DNA of 64,000 bases from Ampullaceana balthica (GCA_944989445.1 CALYLW010000564.1:62001-126000); one strand, 5' to 3'. Shown: positions 31,366 through 43,567, counted from the stretch's first letter. Notes: generated from the sequence alone by a model not told the origin. Translations and numbers: made by a program.

Positions 31366-34212
31366 AATTTGATAAGTCAATCTTGTATTTAACGATCCCT
31401 GTACAATTGTATAAGTCTGTATTAGTCAATCTTGTATTTAACGACCCCTGTACAATTGTATAAGTCAATCTTGTATTTAACGACCCCTGTACAATTGTAT
31501 AAGTCAATCTTGTATTTAACGACCCCTGTATAATTGTATAAGTCAATCTTGTATTTAACGACTCCTGTACAATTGTATAAGTCAATCTTGTATTTAACGA
31601 CCCCTGTACAATTGTATAAGTCAATATTGTATTTAACGACCCCTGTACAATTGTATAAGTCAATCTTGTATTTATCGACTCCTGTACAATTGTATAAGTC
31701 AATCTTGTATTTAACGACTCCTGTACAATTGTATAAGTCAATCTTGTATTTAACGACCCCTGTACAATTGTATAAGTCAATCTTGTATTTAACGACTCCT
31801 GTACAATTGTATAAGTCAATCTTGTATTTAACGACCCCTGTACAATTGTATAAGTCAATCTTGTATTTAACGACCCCTGTACAATTGTATAAGTCTGTAT
31901 AAGTCAATCTTGTATTTATCGACCCCTGTACAATTGTATAAGTCAATATTGTATTTAACGACTCCTGTACAATTGTATAAGTCAATCTTGTATTTAACGA
32001 CCCCTGTACAATTGTATAAGTCAATCTTGTATTTAACGACTCCTGTACAATTGTATAAGTCAATCTTGTATTTAACGACTCCTGTACAATTGTGTAAGTC
32101 AATCTTGTATTTAACGACCCCTGTACAATTGTATAAGTCAATCTTGTATTTAACGACTCCTGTACAATTGTATAAGTCATTCTTGTATTTAACGACCCCT
32201 GTACAATTGTATAAGTCTGTATAAGTCAATCTTGTATTTATCGACCCCTGTACAATTGTATAAGTCAATCTTGTATTTAACGACTCCTGTACAATTGTAT
32301 AAGTCAATCTTGTATTTAACGACCCCTGTACAATTGTATAAGTCAATCTTGTATTTAACGACCCCTGTACAATTGTATAAGTCAATCTTGTATTTAACGA
32401 CTCCTGTACAATTGTATAAGTCAATCTTTTATTTAACGACCCCTGTACAATTGTATAAGTCTGTATAAGTCAATCTTGTATTTAACGACCCCTGTACAAT
32501 TGTATAAGTCAATCTTGTATTTAACGACCCCTGTACAATTGTATAAGTCAATCTTGTATTTAACGACCCCTGTACAATTGTATAAGTCAATCTGGTATTT
32601 AACGAACCCTGTACAATTTGATAAGTCAATCTGGTATTTAACGACCCCTGTACACTTGTATAAGTCAATCGTGTATTTAACGACCCCTGTACAATTGTAT
32701 AAGTCAATCTTGTATTTAACGACTCCTGTACAATTGTATAAGTCAATCTTGTATTTAACGACCCCTGTACAATTGTATAAGTCAATCTTGTATTTAACGA
32801 CCCCTGTACAATTGTATAAGTCTGTATAAGTCAATCTTGTATTTATCGACCCCTGTACAATTGTATAAGTCAATCTTGTATTTAACGACTCCTGTACAAT
32901 TGTATAAGTCAATCTTGTATTTAACGACCCCTGTACAATTGTATAAGTCAATCTTGTATTTAACGACTCCTGTACAATTGTATAAGTCAATCTTGTATTT
33001 AACGACCCCTGTACAATTGTATAAGTCAATCTTGTATTTAACGACCCCTGTACAATTGTATAAGTCAATCTTGTATTTAACGACCCCTGTACAATTGTAT
33101 AAGTCAATCTTGTATTTAACGACCCCTGTACAATTGTATAAGTCTGTATAAGTCAATCTTGTATTTATCGACCCCTGTACAATTGTATAAGTCAATCTTG
33201 TATTTAACGACTCCTGTACAATTGTATAAGTCAATCTTGTATTTAACGACCCCTGTACAATTGTATAAGTCAATCTTGTATTTAACGACCCCTGTACAAT
33301 TGTATAAGTCAATCTTGTATTTAACGACTCCTGTACAATTGTATAAGTCAATCTTGTATTTAACGACCCCTGTACAATTGTATAAGTCTGTATAAGTCAA
33401 TCTTGTATTTAACGACCCCTGTACAATTGTATAAGTCAATCTTGTATTTAACGACCCCTGTACAATTGTATAAGTCAATCTTGTATTTAACGACCCCTGT
33501 ACAATTGTATAAGTCAATCTGGTATTTAACGAACCCTGTACAATTTGATAAGTCAATCTGGTATTTAACGACCCCTGTACACTTGTATAAGTCAATCGTG
33601 TATTTAACGACCCCTGTACAATTGTATAAGTCAATCTTGTATTTAACGACCCCTGTACAATTGTATAAGTCAATCTTGTATTTAACGACTCCTGTACAAT
33701 TGTATAAGTCAATCTTGTATTTAACGACCCCTGTACAATTGTATAAGTCAATCTTGTATTTAACGACCCCTGTACAATTGTATAAGTCAATCTTGTATTT
33801 AACGACCCCTGTACAATTGTATAAGTCAATCTTGTATTTAACGACCCCTGTACAATTGTATAAGTCAATCTTGTATTTAACGACCCCTGTACAATTGTAT
33901 AAGTCAATCTTGTATTTAACGACCCCTGTACAATTGTATAAGTCAATCTTGTATTTAACGACCCCTGTACAATTGTATAAGTCAATCTTGTATTTAACGA
34001 CCCCTGTACAATTGTATAAGTCAATCTTGTATTTAACGACCCCTGTACAATTGTATAAGTCAATCTTGTATTTAACGACCCCTGTACAATTGTATAAGTC
34101 AATCTTGTATTTAACGACCCCTGTACAATTGTATAAGTCAATCTTGTATTTAACGACCCCTGTACAATTTGATAAGTGAATCTGGTATTCAACGACCCCT
34201 GTACACTTTTGT
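31366..34212 (+). repeat. 39-bp minisatellite with a 927-bp higher-order repeat
   Basis: About 71 copies anchored by AAGTCAATCTTGTATTTAAC and CCCCTGTACAATTGTAT. Each normal unit holds the 10-bp palindrome TACAATTGTA. Extra 10-bp insertions (AAGTCTGTAT) occur at 31413, 31891, 32213, 32457, 32818, 33140 and 33384. The spacings 322, 244, 361, 322, 244 show a 927-bp block repeated. The unit is 13 codons without stops, so frames up to 381 codons are open on both strands. The last units (34160-34210) are diverged. Confidence 0.97.
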
Positions 34213-34404
34213 AACTGATTCCACTCCGTCCCCCCCCTCCCGACTCTACAGCCCCAATCACGTGAGTGTGTAATTATCTTATACACAAATTGCTTTAGGG
34301 GAATTTACATTTCTTTGACCTCCACCATCAGCCCCCCGCCCGCCCCCCTCCTTGTAATTATGCCTAAAACCAATTGGATCATTGGTGTGTTCAGTCGGCT
34401 TAAA

Positions 34405-34818
34405 GACCGGGTGCCTGCAGCTAAGTACGTCTGTTGATGAGTGAATACACGACCGGGTGCCTGCAGCTAAGTACGTCTGTTGATGAGTGAATACACGACC
34501 GGTTGCCTGCAGCTAAGTACGTCTGTTGATGAGTGAATACACGACCGGGTGCCTGCAGCTAAGTACGTCTGTTGATGAGTGAATACACGACCGGGTGCCT
34601 GCAGTTAAGTACGTCTGTTGATGAGTGAATACACGACCGGGTGCCTGCAGCTAAGTACGTCTGTTGATGAGTGAATACACGACCGGGTGCCTGCAGTTAA
34701 GTACGTCTGTTGATGAGTGAATACACGACCGGGTGCCTGCAGCTAAGTACGTCTGTTGATGAGTGAATACACGACCGGGTGCCTGCAGCTAAGTACGTCT
34801 GTTGATGAGTGAATACAC
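34405..34818 (+). repeat. 46-bp minisatellite
   Basis: Nine copies anchored by GACCGGGTGCCTGCAG at 34405, 34451 and onward. Variation is limited to CAGCTAAG versus CAGTTAAG and one GGTTGCC. Confidence 0.96.
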
Positions 34819-35090
34819 CCTGCTACTACACAACTGCAGCCAATTTCAAACTTGAGGCGTTGTTAAGACTGAATTATCCATCAACTACGCCCTCCACGGT
34901 TGTTTATTGCTTGGTGTCGGCTTAAGGCGGGATAGAGTTCCGCGACTACCCTCATTTTACATGTAAATAGGGCCTTCACTTGTACCGCGAGGGCATTGTG
35001 TATATGACACCAGTAGGACATTGTGTCAGTGGCACCACTAGGACATTGTGTCAGTGGCACCACTAGTATCATCTAATGTTTTGAGGATTA

Positions 35091-35680
35091 AATCCCACCC
35101 TTTGATTGGCTAATTAATACCCACTCTTTGATTGGCTGATTGAATCACACCCTTTGATTGGCTAATTAAATCCCACCATTTTATTGGCTAATTAAAATCC
35201 CACCCTTTGATTGGCTTATTAAATCCCACCCTTTGATTGGCTAATTAAATCCCACCATTTTATTGGCTAATTAAATCCCACCCTTTGATTGGCTAATTAA
35301 ATCCCACCCTTTGATTGGCTGATTAAATTCCACCCTTTAATTGGCTAATTAATACCCACTCTTTGATTGGCTGATTGAATCACACCCTTTGATTGGCTAA
35401 AAAAATCCCACCATTTTATTGGGTAATTAAATCCCACCCTTGGATTGGCTAATTAAGTCCCACCCTTTGATTGGCTAATTAAATCCCCTCCCTCTTTGAC
35501 TGGCTGATTAAATCCCCTCCCCCTTTGATTGGCTGATTAAATCCCTTGCTTTGATTGGCTGATTTATCCCCCCCCCCTTTTGATTGGCAGATTAAATCCC
35601 TCGCTTTGATTGGCTGATAACCCCCCCCCCTCTTTTTTTTTGATTGGCTGATTAAATCCATCGCTTTAATTGGCGCCCCA
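35091..35680 (+). repeat. 26-bp minisatellite of inverted CCAAT boxes
   Basis: About 22 units of AATCCCACCCTTTGATTGGC followed by TAATTA. The reverse strand of each unit reads TTAGCCAATCAAAG, matching the NF-Y CCAAT-box consensus. The right third becomes irregular, with C runs of changing length. Confidence 0.94.
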
Positions 35681-35917
35681 TAAAAATAAAAAAATAAATA
35701 ATATAATGCGTCATTCCTTCTTTTTTAAAATCTTTTTTCCCTTGTGGTAAGGAATTGTTTTCTCTTTTGAAATACTTTTTTTTAAATTAATGTCATTAAC
35801 TGTTATATTAATATATATATATATGATGGTGTTTGGTATGATGGTATTGCATCCAGCAGCAGTGATGTGTCAAATGAGCAAATGACTTGAATGCAGTCTG
35901 CCTATGAGAGCGGTTTG

Positions 35918-36945
35918 AGACCACGGCGAGGATATTGAGACCACGGTGAGGGTGTTGAGACCACGATGAGGGTATTGAAACCACGGTGAGGATACTGAGA
36001 CCACGGTGATGATATTGAGACCACGGTTAGGGTATTGAGACCATGGTGACGGTGTTGAGACCACGGTGAGGGTGTTAAGACCACGGTGAGGGTGTTGAGA
36101 CCACGGTGAGGGTATTGAGGCCACGGTGAGGGTATTGAGACCACGGTGAGGGTGTTGAGACCACGCTGAGGGTATTGAGACCACGGTGAGGATATTGAGA
36201 CCACGGTGGGTGAGGGTGTTGAGACCAAGGTGGGTGAGGGTGTTGAGACCAAGGTGAGGGTATTGAGACCAAGGTGAGGGTATTGAGACCACGGTTAGGG
36301 TGTTGAGACCACGGTGAGGGTGTTGAGACCACGGTGAGGGTGTTGAGACCACGGTGAGGGTGTTGAGACCACGGTGAGGGTATTGAGACCACGGTGAGGG
36401 TACTGAGACCACGGTGAGGGTACTGAGACCACGGTGAGGGTATTGAGACCACGGTGAGGGTATTGAGACCACGGTGAGGATATTGAGACCACGTTGAGGG
36501 TATTGAGACCACGGTGATGATATTGAGACCACATTGAGGGTGTTGAGACCATGGTGAGGGTGTTGAGACCACGGTGAGGGTATTGAGACCACGGTGAGGA
36601 TATTGAGACCACGGTGAGGGTATTGAGACCACGGTTAGGGTATTGAGACCACGGTGAGAATATTGAGACCACGTTGAGGGTATTGAGACCACGGTGATGA
36701 TATTGAGACCACATTGAGGGTGTTGAGACCATGGTGAGGGTATTGAGACCACGGTGAGGATATTGAGACCACGGTGTGGGTATTGAGACCACGGTGAGGA
36801 TATTGAGACCACGGTGAGGGTGTTGAGACCACGGTGAGGGTATTGAGACCACGGTGAGGGTATTGAGACCACGGTGAGGGTGTTGAGACCAAGGTGAGGG
36901 TAATGAGACTACGGTGATGGTTTTGAGACCACGGTGAGGGTATTG
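35918..36945 (+). repeat. 20-bp minisatellite
   Basis: About 51 copies of ACCACGGTGAGGGTATTGAG with TATT/TGTT and GGG/GAT variants. A 180-bp block (nine units) beginning at 36481 recurs at 36661 with the same rare variants. Frames of up to 265 codons are open on the minus strand. Confidence 0.96.
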
Positions 36946-37014
36946 CCTCTAGTAACACAGGTTCATCGGTTACTGAATAAAATGACCCGGAAGTCGTCAT
37001 CAATCAACTAGGTA

Positions 37015-37202
37015 GTTTGTTCCTGTTCTCTGTCGTTTGTTCCTGTTCTCTGTCATTTGTTCCTGTTCTGTCGTTTGTTCCTGTTCTGTCGTTTGTTCCT
37101 GTTCTGTCGTTTGTTCCTGTTCTGTCGTTTGTTCCTGTTCTGTCGTTTGTTCCTGTTCTGTCGTTTGTTCCTGTTCTGTCGTTTGTTCCTGTTCTGTCGT
37201 TT
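37015..37202 (+). repeat. 18-bp minisatellite
   Basis: Ten copies of TTGTTCCTGTTCTGTCGT. The first two have an extra CTCTG word. Unit length is a multiple of three, so frames are open on both strands. Confidence 0.95.
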
Positions 37203-37856
37203 AACACACACACATCAGGTGCACCATTCTAACCTCACAATGCACACCCAGTATCTTTGTACTGTAAACCAATTCACTGTACCAATTACTCGCCTTCTCT
37301 CTCCAACACAAGATCGTCCTATACACACAACAAACGTACTACATAAAGTTCAGACAAGAAACCGTGGCGGAGTATTAAGTTAAGCGAAGACAATAAAATT
37401 GAATTTAAATTGTTATATAAAAAATGCGCTCTTATTTAAGCAGATTTTCTTCCCTTTGTGCGAGGATTATTTCCCTTGTTTATAGTTGAGATTTCAGCCA
37501 AGGGGAAACAACAACAACCGCTTTTATTGTTCAGCTCTGGACATTGTCGCCCCCCCCTCCCTCACATTATTCCCTGACATTAAGATAGATAGTGGGCTGT
37601 AAGTTGTTCCCTAATTAAAAGGAAGACACGGTCTTTACTTGTAATGTAGAGCTGACTGAATGTTCACAATGACACGATGCATCTCATTAAACCAATAAAT
37701 ACGATGGCTCTCAAACAATTCAGCTGTAAACCCCGCCGCCAAATCAAATGAAACACAATACTTTTTTTATAATCTATTTTTTTCACCGAGGACGTTTTCT
37801 TATTAACCGACACGGCGGTTCTCATGTTAGAGTTCCAAAGACACACGATGAGACAC
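37203..37856. other. Unique spacer
   Basis: Short frames only. CCCTTGTTTATAG at about 37475 and TTTTATTGTTCAG near 37525 resemble forkhead and SOX words, but single matches like these are expected by chance. Confidence 0.35.
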
Positions 37857-38165
37857 AACCAGTAGAATCAATTCTGTGACATCACTTCCTGTTCAACCAG
37901 TAGAATCGATTCTGTGTCATCACTTCCTGTTCAACCTGTAGAATCAATTCTGTGACATCACTTCCTGTTCAACCAGTAGAATCAATTCTGTGACATCACT
38001 TCCTGTTCAACCAGTAGAATCGATTCTGTGTCATCACTTCCTGTTCAACCTGTAGAATCAATTCTGTGACATCACTTCCTGTTCAACCAGTAGAATCAAT
38101 TCTGTGACATCACTTCCTGTTCAAGCTATAGAATCAATTCTGTGACATCACTTCCTGGTCAACCA
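37857..38165 (+). repeat. 38-bp minisatellite in a 114-bp trimer
   Basis: Eight units anchored by CTGTGACATCACTTCCTGTT. Unit types follow A, B, C, A, B, C, A, D. Type B has the palindrome GAATCGATTC and GTGTCATC; type C has CCTGTAG. The B marker recurs at 37903 and 38017, exactly 114 bp apart. Confidence 0.95.
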
Positions 38166-38649
38166 ATAGAATGAAATTGATGAAATCAATTTTAGCAGAC
38201 GACACGGTCTTGGAATAACATTCCGTCTCACCGGACATTCAATTCTGCCAAGACCCTCTGTGGGCCCAGTCCATTTTACGCCATCTTCTTTCTGTGTTTG
38301 AACAAGAGCTTGGGCCGACTACCCCCCCTCACCACCTCTTGCCTCTCACTCTCAGAGTTTCTTTGTCGAGATTGTCAACCCCTGACCCACCCGACCCCAC
38401 CTCCGAACACAGACAACCTGGGGTGGGGTAGAGTGGAGGAGAGGGGCCTGAACAAACAAGGCCAAGGCAATGATTATCGTAAAGGTGTGGGGGGGGGCGG
38501 AGGTGAAATGGGATCTGAGAAGAATTGCAGGTTTTCGTGTGGGCATGGCAGTTTGGAGGATGAGAGAATTCTCTGAGTGAGGTGTGGGGTGTAGGGTGGA
38601 TGGAGGAGTGGGGTGGCTGGGGTCTTGGGTGGCTTTGGGTTAACCATGG
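38166..38649. other. Unique spacer with C- and G-rich runs
   Basis: Frames up to 142 codons on the minus strand are proline/histidine-rich and lack a domain. No gene is recognised. Confidence 0.4.
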
Positions 38650-38995
38650 GCCGACCACACTAACATACACACACACACATTTGACCAAACTAACAAAATC
38701 ATGGACCGTCCACACTAACATACACACACACACATGTGACCAAACTAACAAAATCATTGACCGTCCACACTAACATACACACACACATGTGACCAAACTA
38801 ACAAAATCATTGACCGTCCACACTAACATACACACACACACACATGTGACCAAACTAACAAAATCATTGACCGTCCACACTAACATACACACACACACAC
38901 ACACACATGTGACCAAACTAACAAAATCATTGACCGTCCACACTAACATACACACACACACACACACATTTGACCAAACTAACACACACACGGAC
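38650..38995 (+). repeat. (CA)n-containing minisatellite, unit about 55-63 bp
   Basis: Six copies anchored by GACCGTCCACACTAACATAC and TGTGACCAAACTAACAAAAT. Length differences come from the CA run inside each unit, so two slippage scales are combined. Confidence 0.94.
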
Positions 38996-39430
38996 ATTGT
39001 GAAAATGAAGACGATCGCAAAGTCCCGACTTCCCCGAGATATCATGAGGAGCACAAAATCCCTTCCCGCGCCCCCGACTTTAGCCGGCGCCCTGTTTCTA
39101 ATGACTGGCAAGTCGGCTCTGATAACTCTTGTCCAGCGTTAGCGATTGTTCCCGACGACATGAGGACACGGTTTTCCCGCCATTTCACGGAGCCTGCTGA
39201 AATCAATGACCGACCCCTTCGCCAGCCTCGCGCGTTCCAAAGGGGAGAGCAGTGCTCACTCGGAAATGCGCTGCAATCCGAGTAGTGGGACTTGACCTCT
39301 TCATATTACCGCTCTGTGGGAGTCCGTGCCGTCTAGCAGAAGGCATTCTCTCCCTTGCGATGACGACAGGATTCTGTCATTGAAATGAAAAGGATTTCGG
39401 CAAAGAGTAGTGATTGTTGTGTTCTGAAAT
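38996..39430. other. GC- and CpG-rich unique island
   Basis: About 350 bp with more CpG than the surroundings, without a domain-bearing frame. It could be regulatory; nothing is specific. Confidence 0.35.
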
Positions 39431-40375
39431 TCGGATTAATTAACCAGTCGTAACCTCGGATTAACGAGTTTGTAACAACAGATCAACCATATGGTAACGT
39501 TGGATAAACCAGTTCGTAAAGCCGGATTAACTATTTCTTAACATCGCCTTAACCAGTTCTTAACACCAGATTAGCCAGTTAGTACTGCTAATTTTGTGAA
39601 TTTGCACAACATGGATTAATGAGTTTTTACCGTTTGATTAGTGAGTTTGTAACGCTGGATTAGTGAGTTTGTACCACTGGATTAGTGAGTTTGTACCGCT
39701 GGATTAGTGAGTTTGTACCGCTGGATTAGTGAGTTTGTACCACTGGATTAATGAGTTTGTACCACTGGATTAGTGAGTTTGTACCGCTGGATTAGTGAGT
39801 TAGTATTGCTGGATTAGTAGGTTAGTACCACTGGATTAGTGAGTTTGTACCGCTGGATTAGTGAGTTTGTACCACTGGATTAGTGAGTTTGTACCGCTGG
39901 ATTAGTGAGTTAGTATCGCTGGATTAGTAGGTTAGTACCACTGGATTAGTGAGTTTGTACCGCTGGATTAGTGAGTTTGTACCACTGGATTAGTGAGTTT
40001 GTACCGCTGGATTAGTGAGTTTGTACCACTGGATTAGTGAGTTAGTACCACAGGATTAATGGGTTTGTACCTCTGGACTAGTGAGTTTGTAAATCTGTAT
40101 TAGTGAGTTTGTACCGCTGGATTAGTGAGTTTGTACCACTGGATTAATGGGTTTGTACCTCTGGACTAGTGAGTTTGTAAATCTGTATTAGTAAGTTAGT
40201 ACCACTGGATTAATGGGTTTGTACCTCTGGATTAGTGGGTTTGTACCTCTGGATTAGTGGGTTTGTACCTCTGGATTAGTGGGTTTGTACCTCTGGATTA
40301 GTGGGTTTGTACCCCTGGATTAGTGGGTTTGTACCTCTGGATTAGTGGGTTTGTACCTCTGGATTAGTGACTTTG
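39431..40375 (+). repeat. 22-bp minisatellite
   Basis: About 42 copies of GGATTAGTGAGTTTGTACC plus two or three variable bases. The left end is diverged. GGATTAGTAGGTTAG recurs at 39811 and 39921, giving a 110-bp (five-unit) block. The right end is dominated by GTGGGTTTGTACCTCT units. Confidence 0.95.
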
Positions 40376-41280
40376 TAATGCCCGTACGGTGATCTCGAAG
40401 GAAGAATATTTCTCTTGCTTGTTCATTGCTGCCTCGCACACAGTTGTTTCCCTAAGGATGTTAGAGTTCAATCAGTTTTGAGTGAATCTCTCGGGACGGC
40501 CTACAAAATGGTCCTGAAATGAAGTAGCGGATCAAGTGCGGGTGGGGCATGAAATTAAGGTCATCAATAACTCATATGTAACGTGCGTTTAACGAAGAAA
40601 ATCAATAATCAGGAAATGTGTTTGTTAGTTGTTGCGGTTGTCCACGTGTTTCTTAGTTATTAATATGGCCCATGTGTATCTACATTAGTTGGTCATCAAG
40701 TCTGTATGAATGAACTGTCCATCTTGTGGGGGGGGGCGTGAAATGGGGGACGGGTGATGAACTTTGGTGAACAATATAATTTGCAATTGTCATGCAAGTA
40801 GTGTCTGTCAGTCAGTCCTGTGCTACTAATTTTAGAAAGCAGGGAAAACCAAATTACTGCACCAAAGCATCAAAAGGTGTGCAAATTAAATGTGCGCTGT
40901 AAAAAAATATTATATGACGTCATTGTTTTCGCTCATATTTTAATTTTGGAAAAGGGATCAATGTAAAAAGAGAATTAGATGGTGGTTAATTATAAAATCA
41001 AAAAATAAAGGTTATTAAAACCCTATTATAAAATACTTTGTGTACATTTCAGAAAGTTTAATATTTCGTATTTAACAAACAAGGACAAGTTAGTTGGGCT
41101 TTTGAAAAAGGTCGGCGCCGTAGGCGCCCTAAAAAAGTGCATTTTTTATAAAATAAATAGATTTCAACTGAAAACTTCCGTCATTTTTGACGGGTGTACG
41201 CTAGTAGTGCATAATTGGTTTACATATAACATTGTACATGTAGAGGCAGTCAACCCTGTGTAAATTAAATGTCAGGTACC
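40376..41280. other. Unique AT-rich spacer
   Basis: G run at 40729-40735. No long frame. The words GGTCGGCGCCGTAGGCGCCC at 41110-41130 are GC-rich and partly palindromic, possibly the edge of a transposon. No gene is recognised. Confidence 0.4.
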
Positions 41281-42115
41281 CGTGTGTACATTGAGAGACC
41301 TTGAGCCAGGTGTACGTGTGGAGGCAATCAGCCCTGTGTACATTACATGTCAGCTACCGCGTGTACACTAAATGTCAGCTACCCGCGTGTACACTAAATG
41401 TCAGCTACCCGCGTGTACACTAAATGTCAGCTACCCGTGTGTACACTAAATGTCAGCTACCCATGTGTACACTAAATTTCAGCTACCCATGTGTACACTA
41501 AAAGTCAGCTACCCGTGTGTACACTAGATGTCAGCTACCCGTGTGTACACTAAATGTCAGCTACCCGTGTGTACACTAGATGTCAGCTACCCGCGTGTAC
41601 ACTAAATGTCAGCTACCCGTGTGTACACTAAATGTAAGCTACCCGTGTGTACACTAAATGTCAGCTACCCGTGTGTACACTAGATGTCAGCTACCCGTAT
41701 GTACACTAGATGTCAGCTACCCGTGTGTACACTAGATGTCAGCTACCCCTGTGTACACTAAATGTCAGCTACCCGTGTGTACACTAAATGTCAGCTACCC
41801 GTGTGTACACTAAATGTCAGCTACCCGTGTGTACACTAAATGTCAGCTACTCGTGTGTACACTAGATGTCAGCTACCCGTGTGTACACTAAATGTCAGCT
41901 ACCCGTGTGTACACTAAATGTCAGCTACCCGTGTGTACACTAAATGTCAGCTACCCGTGTGTACACTAAATGTCAGCTACCCGTGTGTACACTAGATGTC
42001 AGCTACCCGTGTGTACACTAAATGTCAGCTACCCGTGTGTACACTAGATGTCAGCTACCCGTGTGTACACTAAATGTCAGCTACCCGTGTGTACATTGAG
42101 AGACACTGAGGCGTG
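41281..42115 (+). repeat. 26-bp minisatellite with matching edges
   Basis: About 30 copies of TAAATGTCAGCTACCCGTGT plus GTACAC. Each has the palindrome GTGTACAC. The two edges share CGTGTGTACATTGAGAGAC, at 41281 on the left and 42086 on the right. Confidence 0.95.
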
Positions 42116-42624
42116 TACATTAACATTTCAATATTTTTGAAGACACATTTAATTAACTTATAAGTTTATGACACGTGACGTGCCGCCCTCACTCCCAACC
42201 AAAGGATTTCTGGGAGTTTCAATCTTACCAAATATATTAGCTTAAACTACATTTGGCTTAGGACCATACTTAATCCGCTATGTTTAGGTGATAGTTTACG
42301 TCACCTAGGGCCACACTTAATCCGCTTTGTTTCGTTGATAGTTTACGTCACTCACGGCACGAGTGCCCGAGGAGGGGAGTGTTTGGCTAATCGAGGAAAG
42401 CTGTTACCGGATGCTGTTCATTGAAACTTAAAGCTGCACGCACACTCTGTTCGACCCACATTAGTACTACGCTCTTGACGGCACGGTTCCTGGTTGTAAC
42501 ATGAATTTTATACTTGTTTCCGCCATTTTTGCTCTATTCAAAATGGACAAATACGCACGGAGCCAAGGATAAAACCATCCAAATATTTTATACACTTTAA
42601 TTAGTGGAGCTTCCTCCACACACG
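42116..42624. other. Unique spacer
   Basis: GATAGTTTACGTCAC occurs twice at about 42290 and 42338 in a diverged 50-bp duplication. No gene is recognised. Confidence 0.45.
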
Positions 42625-43312
42625 AACTTTAGTTTCTATCGCCATTCTACCTGGACTTTACTTTGTTCACAACGGGAGGTGGCGGCGGTACTTACTTTAG
42701 TTTCTATCGCCATTCTACCTGAACGTTACTTCGTTCACAACGGGAGGTGGCGGCGGTACTTACTTTAGTTTCTATCGCCATTCTACCTGAACGTTACTTT
42801 GTTCACAACGGGAGGTGCCGGCGGTACTTACTTTAGTTTCTATCGCCATTCTACCTGAACGTTACTTTGTTCACAACGGGAGGTGGCGGCGGTACTTACT
42901 TTAGTTTCTATCGCCATTCTACCTGAACGTTACTTTGTTCACAACGGGAGGTGCCGGCGGTACTTACTTTAGTTTCTATCGCCATTCTACCTGAACGTTA
43001 CTTTGTTCACAACGGGAGGTGCCGGCGGTAATTACTTTAGTTTCTATCGCCATTCTACCTGAACGTTACTTTGTTCACAACGGGAGGTGGCGGCGGTACT
43101 TACTTTAGTTTCTATCGCCATTCTACCTGGACGTTACTTTGTTCACAACGGGAGGTGGCGGCGGTACTTACTTTAGTTTCTATCGCCATTCTACCTGAAC
43201 GTTACTTTGTTCACAACGGGACGTGCCGGCGGTACTTACTTTAGTTTCTATCGCCATTCTACCTGAACGTTACTTTGTTCACAACGGGAGGTGCCGGCGG
43301 TACTTACTTTAG
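42625..43312 (+). repeat. 68-bp minisatellite
   Basis: Ten copies anchored by TTTAGTTTCTATCGCCATTC at 42628 and 42696. Variants GGTGGCGG and GGTGCCGG are mixed in no simple order. CpG sites recur in every unit. Confidence 0.95.
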
Positions 43313-43567
43313 CGAGGCATCAAGTGTCCAACGTGAGAATCATTGTGCCTAGCCTTGGCAAGGAGCGATATCCGGAGTCTTATCTCTTTAGTGAGTAGAG
43401 AAGCATGTCTGAATGGGCGTTCTGTAGCGGCGCCGTCGTACGTCGTCGGGCTGTAGCGCACCGTGGTGTGTCTACGTGGCCAGGAACGGTGTGCAAGATT
43501 TGTCTCGGTGGCACACAACGTGGCATGTTGTTCTGACATCCCAACCTCTCTACTTACTCCACTAGGC

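Noticed and set aside
31366..34212. CRISPR-like array of regular repeats
   Set aside because: The units are contiguous tandem copies with no unique spacers, and the DNA is eukaryotic.
31355..34286. Frames of up to 381 codons through the 39-bp array
   Set aside because: Same cause: a 13-codon stop-free period. The 10-bp insertions change phase without any sign of selection against them.
34405..34818. Hammerhead-ribozyme-like words (TTGATGAG, then GAATAC) in the 46-bp array
   Set aside because: The full CUGAUGA and GAAA cores with three pairing stems cannot be assembled from the unit.
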